Origin: Agarophyton chilense
Taxonomy: Eukaryota > Rhodophyta > Florideophyceae > Gracilariales > Gracilariaceae
Direction of reading: 5' to 3'
DNA length: 64,000 nt
NCBI GenBank assembly: GCA_030374765.1
Contig: JARGXX010000025.1
Span: 434,001-498,000, forward strand
Shown here: positions 60,541 through 64,000 of the stretch, one piece after another
Layout: each line of letters begins with the position of its first letter
Numbering within the stretch: position 1 is the stretch's first letter
Notes under the pieces: model-generated
The model's input: only the letters and a program-made list of their open reading frames with translations
Databases searched by the model: none
Told to the model about the DNA's origin: nothing
Position numbers and translations under genes: made by a program

Positions 60541-63500
60541 ACACATTTTTACGCCTAGCTACGACTTTCCACGACAAAAAACGCTGCAACTTATCGAACC
60601 GTTTTTTTCTTGTCTACTCAAACATTTCTATACAACAGTGAGGAGGCATTCGATCTAAAGATTCTTGAGGGCTCGAAAGAAGAAAAACACCCATGTTTCA
60701 ACCACAAGATCAGACATAATCGCAGTTTATTTCCTCGATCCAAAGATTGATCTGAGTTCATTGGCAACAAGGCGCAAATGTTAAATGAAAACAGAGTAAC
60801 CAAGATTCTGATACCGAAAAAGGAGCTAAAATGAAACAGCAGGGCAAAGGTTGTGGTTTCGCAACAGCGCAGAATTCAAACGATCCACCTTGCTTTGTGT
60901 TTTGAGACAGAACCTCGTTTCACGCGCACAAAGGTTGGGTTCTTCTGTTGCTGTTCAAGCTCTTGAAGGAATATATTGACGCAACATTGCGGTAAGTAGT
61001 TGCGAATGAAAGCGAACGCTTGTATTGTGGGTACGCAAATAAAAAGCGTTTCTATAAGTCGACCGTTTCCAATCATCAGCGCCATGGGGTCCCAACCAAC
61101 TTGATCAAGCAGCAGGTTGTTCCGTTCAAGCCATCGTGAATAATCGAATATAGGCCAGTCATAATGCCAACCGCTTTTATCAACTTGATGAGGATCGCAT
61201 TGGCAGCAAGACAGTTTTTATTTAGTGCCGTGCACGTCCCAAAAAAGTTCATAAACATGTTACGGCTGACCGTTGTGGTCTATGTGAAGGTTTAACAAAT
61301 GTTGGAGAGGTTGGGTGGTGAGAACATGATTCTCATCAGCATCAACACAACTTGAAGGGACCAAAACGGTGTGCGTCGTTGTTGCGGGCCTCAATACTAC
61401 GCGGGGAACCATGAAGAACCGAATTACGACTGGCACCAGATCAAATTCAATTCGTTTGCCGGAGAAGGCTTAGCGAAGGGTCTTGGTGACGAAGGGATAT
61501 ATTCTGGAGGTATAAGTTACCACTAAAAGCACTATAATTTTACCAATTCCAAATGCATAGAAGTCAAATGAGCTTTTAACGGGCTCGAAGCACTAGAAAA
61601 TTAGTGTGTTAGATATCCCTTGGCTCCAGTTCGCGTGTACATTCCAGTATTTATATCTCTAACTTTGCACTCGGAACGACATGAACTGAAAAAGAAGCGA
61701 ATTCTTGTGTGCCGTACTACCAATATGTGCATGCAAGCTTCACTTGCAAATGGTAGTTTGCGCGTACGCTTAGTCGATGAAAAGTATGCTGAAAGAATTG
61801 TTTTACGACCAGAGTTACTACACATGATTTTCCTCGGCAGGAAAGCGAGATGGGTTGACAAGGAGGCTCAGCGAATCGTGTTGGAGCGATTTCACTTCAA
61901 AATGGACAAACACCACCCGGGACCAGGTTCGTTTCCTACATAAACAGCAGGGCTGTTTTTACTGCGACTACGGGCTTCCAACTTCGATATCTTCATTGCC
62001 ATTGACGTTGACCACCGAAAAATACTTGGTATCGTGGAGCAGCTTCCATTGAGTTTATGTGAATAGTACCTCAAGCGCTGCGTTGGAAATTTCCGAGAGT
62101 TCCAACGCATTCTTGAAATGAGGAGGGTGGAAACAGTGAAAATTTAGAGTGGCACAAACAAGAACGGGTCGTCTGAGAGGCGGCAGAACCGCATGCGTAG
62201 CGCATATTAGTTTTATGGTATGAATTCAGATACCCGCTCGGCGTTCTTTAATACATCTTGTGATAAACAACCCATTTCTAGTACTTCGTTAAGCTTCCTC
62301 TACATGATTAAGTTGCGCTTAGTCAATTTATCAGCTAGCTTTTGAGGACCACGTATCCACTGATATTACAACGGCTACAAATGGGTCCCTAAATTGCCCC
62401 ACTGTAGGGCCCAGCCTTTAGTCTTTTTTTCGTGTAGAATAGTGATGGTTGACTAGAGTCTATCTGACTCAACAGTTAAAAAAATGGAAGGTTACTTTTC
62501 GAACCGTAAACTTCCTTGATACATGAAAGGAGGAGGGTACCTCGGTCAGCGGAAAATGAAGCAGCCAGAATCTGGGCGCCAATGGCAATAAAAGACACTC
62601 GTGCTTGTTTAGAACTCGACTAGTCCAGTGCTTGGTACACAGCCGGTTCACCCCATACCGGCAAGGATATTTTGGACATATACCCTGTCTGTCCATAAGA
62701 CTTCTTATCTTAACTTGCTTCAGAAAATGCCAGAAATATTGGGGACTTATCGAGGCTAAGCGGATGAGCGTAGAGTAATACTGGTGTGAGAGTTTTGAAC
62801 TCTTTCAACACCGAATTTGCAAACATCAAATCTGAAACGCGGAGTACTCCAGCATGCTGCTGCAGATAGCTTTCCGCAAACGCTGCGTGAAAAAGTACAC
62901 CATGAACAAGGTAATTGAGGGCTTCCGTTTATCCCAGGAAGAAAGATAGTTGTTCAGGGTTGCATAATTCATTGGCTTGCTTTCGGCGAGCTCGAGTGAT
63001 GTCAAGAGGGTTTATGGTTCTTGGATACTCATCCATACTCACTGAAACCGAACCGATGGGATGACTGGGGATGTGAAGTCAATTGAAGGTCAGCTGTGGT
63101 TCTTATTTGAATCTGCCAATATCAAAGCCGGAAGATAACTCTTTATGAAACCAGCTGATAGAGATCAAAGAGCCAGCAATAAGAATTTCATGTACAACTT
63201 CGGCGGGCACCAGTTCAATCCTGTCGTTCTCCGCACGTAGTAGAAAGATATGTGCCAAACCTCACACTGCTTGAAACTGCTTTTCGAAACTTTTTCTTTC
63301 GTTCCGTCCAATACCGATCCTAAAAAAGAGCGACATTTAGGGGCGAAGCGAGCACTGGAAGTTTAAAGAAAAGAAGCGGCGTTGCATAGAAGAACAATTG
63401 GAATTGAGAAATAAGCAGAAGCCTCAAACAAGCGTGCGAAGGTCGTTGAATATATGTAACTAATTGAAAAGCAACAGTCTATGATATCATATTCTTAGTG

Positions 63501-64000
63501 TAAGGCACCGATCTTGCTGTTCAACAACTTTTCCTGAATTTGTCACAGCTCAAGTCGTTAAAAGATTTATAGAATGAGGTTTCTTCCAATAGAGATGGAC
63601 CCCCTACCTCTAATCAACACGAAGTACAAAACAAACATGCGTCTGAAACTGTATCTACCGCAAAAGGTGGGCCTTTAGAAGTTACTCTGATTTCTTATCT
63701 AGTAAAACATAGGTGTCCAATTTTGCAGCCAGTATCTCGAATGATAACTGTTTAAAAAACAAAGTTTGACACACACTCCATTACCATGTGTTTCCCATGT
63801 GTGGTATACAATAGCTGACGTCAGGGCCCTCTGCAGACTTTTCAATTTGATTTCATCACTATCATAATGCTTTGTAGATAAACTAAATGGGGTAGGGCCA
63901 GGTTCGCAGTTATAAAATGTAATATCAGTAAGATCCTCATTTAATGTATAAACTGTACTCATTCCGCCAGATCTGTCACTAGAATAGAAATATCTTCGAT
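60541..64000. other. Unassigned, repeat-derived sequence to the window end
   Basis: About 3.5 kb with no gene I can support. Coding-like fragments on the plus strand include a block at 61620-61943 (NMCMQASLANGSLRVRLVDE, then ARWVDKEAQRIVLERFHFKMD) followed in another frame by FIAIDVDHRKILGIVEQLPL at about 61.99-62.05 kb, which reads like the start of a DDE-type catalytic core. A basic coiled-coil-like patch at 63.3-63.45 kb recalls the tail of the pogo-like element. A minus-strand frame at 63699-63962 (ATG 63962) may begin a gene or transposon protein but is not recognised. Confidence 0.4.

Overview
The window looks like nuclear DNA of a photosynthetic eukaryote, most likely a multicellular (florideophyte-type) red alga; this is an inference. 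The evidence is a spliceosomal gene set with very few, short GT-AG introns, genes packed head-to-head and tail-to-tail with 100-900 bp gaps, plastid-type proteins (a thylakoid-lumen PSA2-like DnaJ zinc-finger protein, a second DnaJ-type zinc protein, a GC1/SulA-like SDR), a fused DHFR-thymidylate synthase as in plants, algae and alveolates, and gene islands separated by LTR-retrotransposon-rich stretches.

Layout. 1-2 kb: two LINE 3'-end remnants, otherwise empty. 2-13.6 kb: GC-rich gene island with low-complexity coding: NCoR/SMRT-like two-SANT corepressor (-), RAD52 (-), phosphoserine aminotransferase (-), GH113-like glycosidase (+, 3 exons), GT31 glycosyltransferase (-). 13.8-20.8 kb: second island of lower GC: PSA2-like protein (+, 2 exons), cytosolic ribosomal protein uL6/RPL9 (-, 2 exons), tRNA-Pro(CGG), cytochrome P450 (+), DnaJ-type zinc protein (-), GC1-like SDR (+), mitochondrial ribosomal protein uL23m (-, 2 exons). 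21-44 kb: a stack of nested elements. An old degenerate Ty3-like element carries an apparently whole Tc1 (DD34E) transposon. Next is chromovirus A (+, 24978-43510), which contains chromovirus B (-, 33169-42041, TSD ttgac) and a solo LTR of a third family inside its 3' LTR (TSD gggtt). 44-46.8 kb: no recognisable gene. 46.8-48.9 kb: DHFR-TS and one or two small genes. 49-64 kb: a minisatellite split by a solo LTR (TSD agcag), a nearly whole Helitron, a decayed pogo/Tigger-like transposon, an inverted solo LTR of family A (TSD accaa), and unassigned sequence.

The host genes are mostly housekeeping (translation in two compartments, recombination, serine and folate/thymidylate synthesis, plastid biogenesis, glycan work) and form no obvious operon-like pathway. 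Four host genes have starts or exons that simple open-frame reading misses; spliced models are given here. The least familiar biology is in the retroelements: both chromoviruses carry a long region between the chromodomain and the 3' LTR with a frame on the opposite strand, and the LTR of element B contains a tRNA-like Pol III B box.
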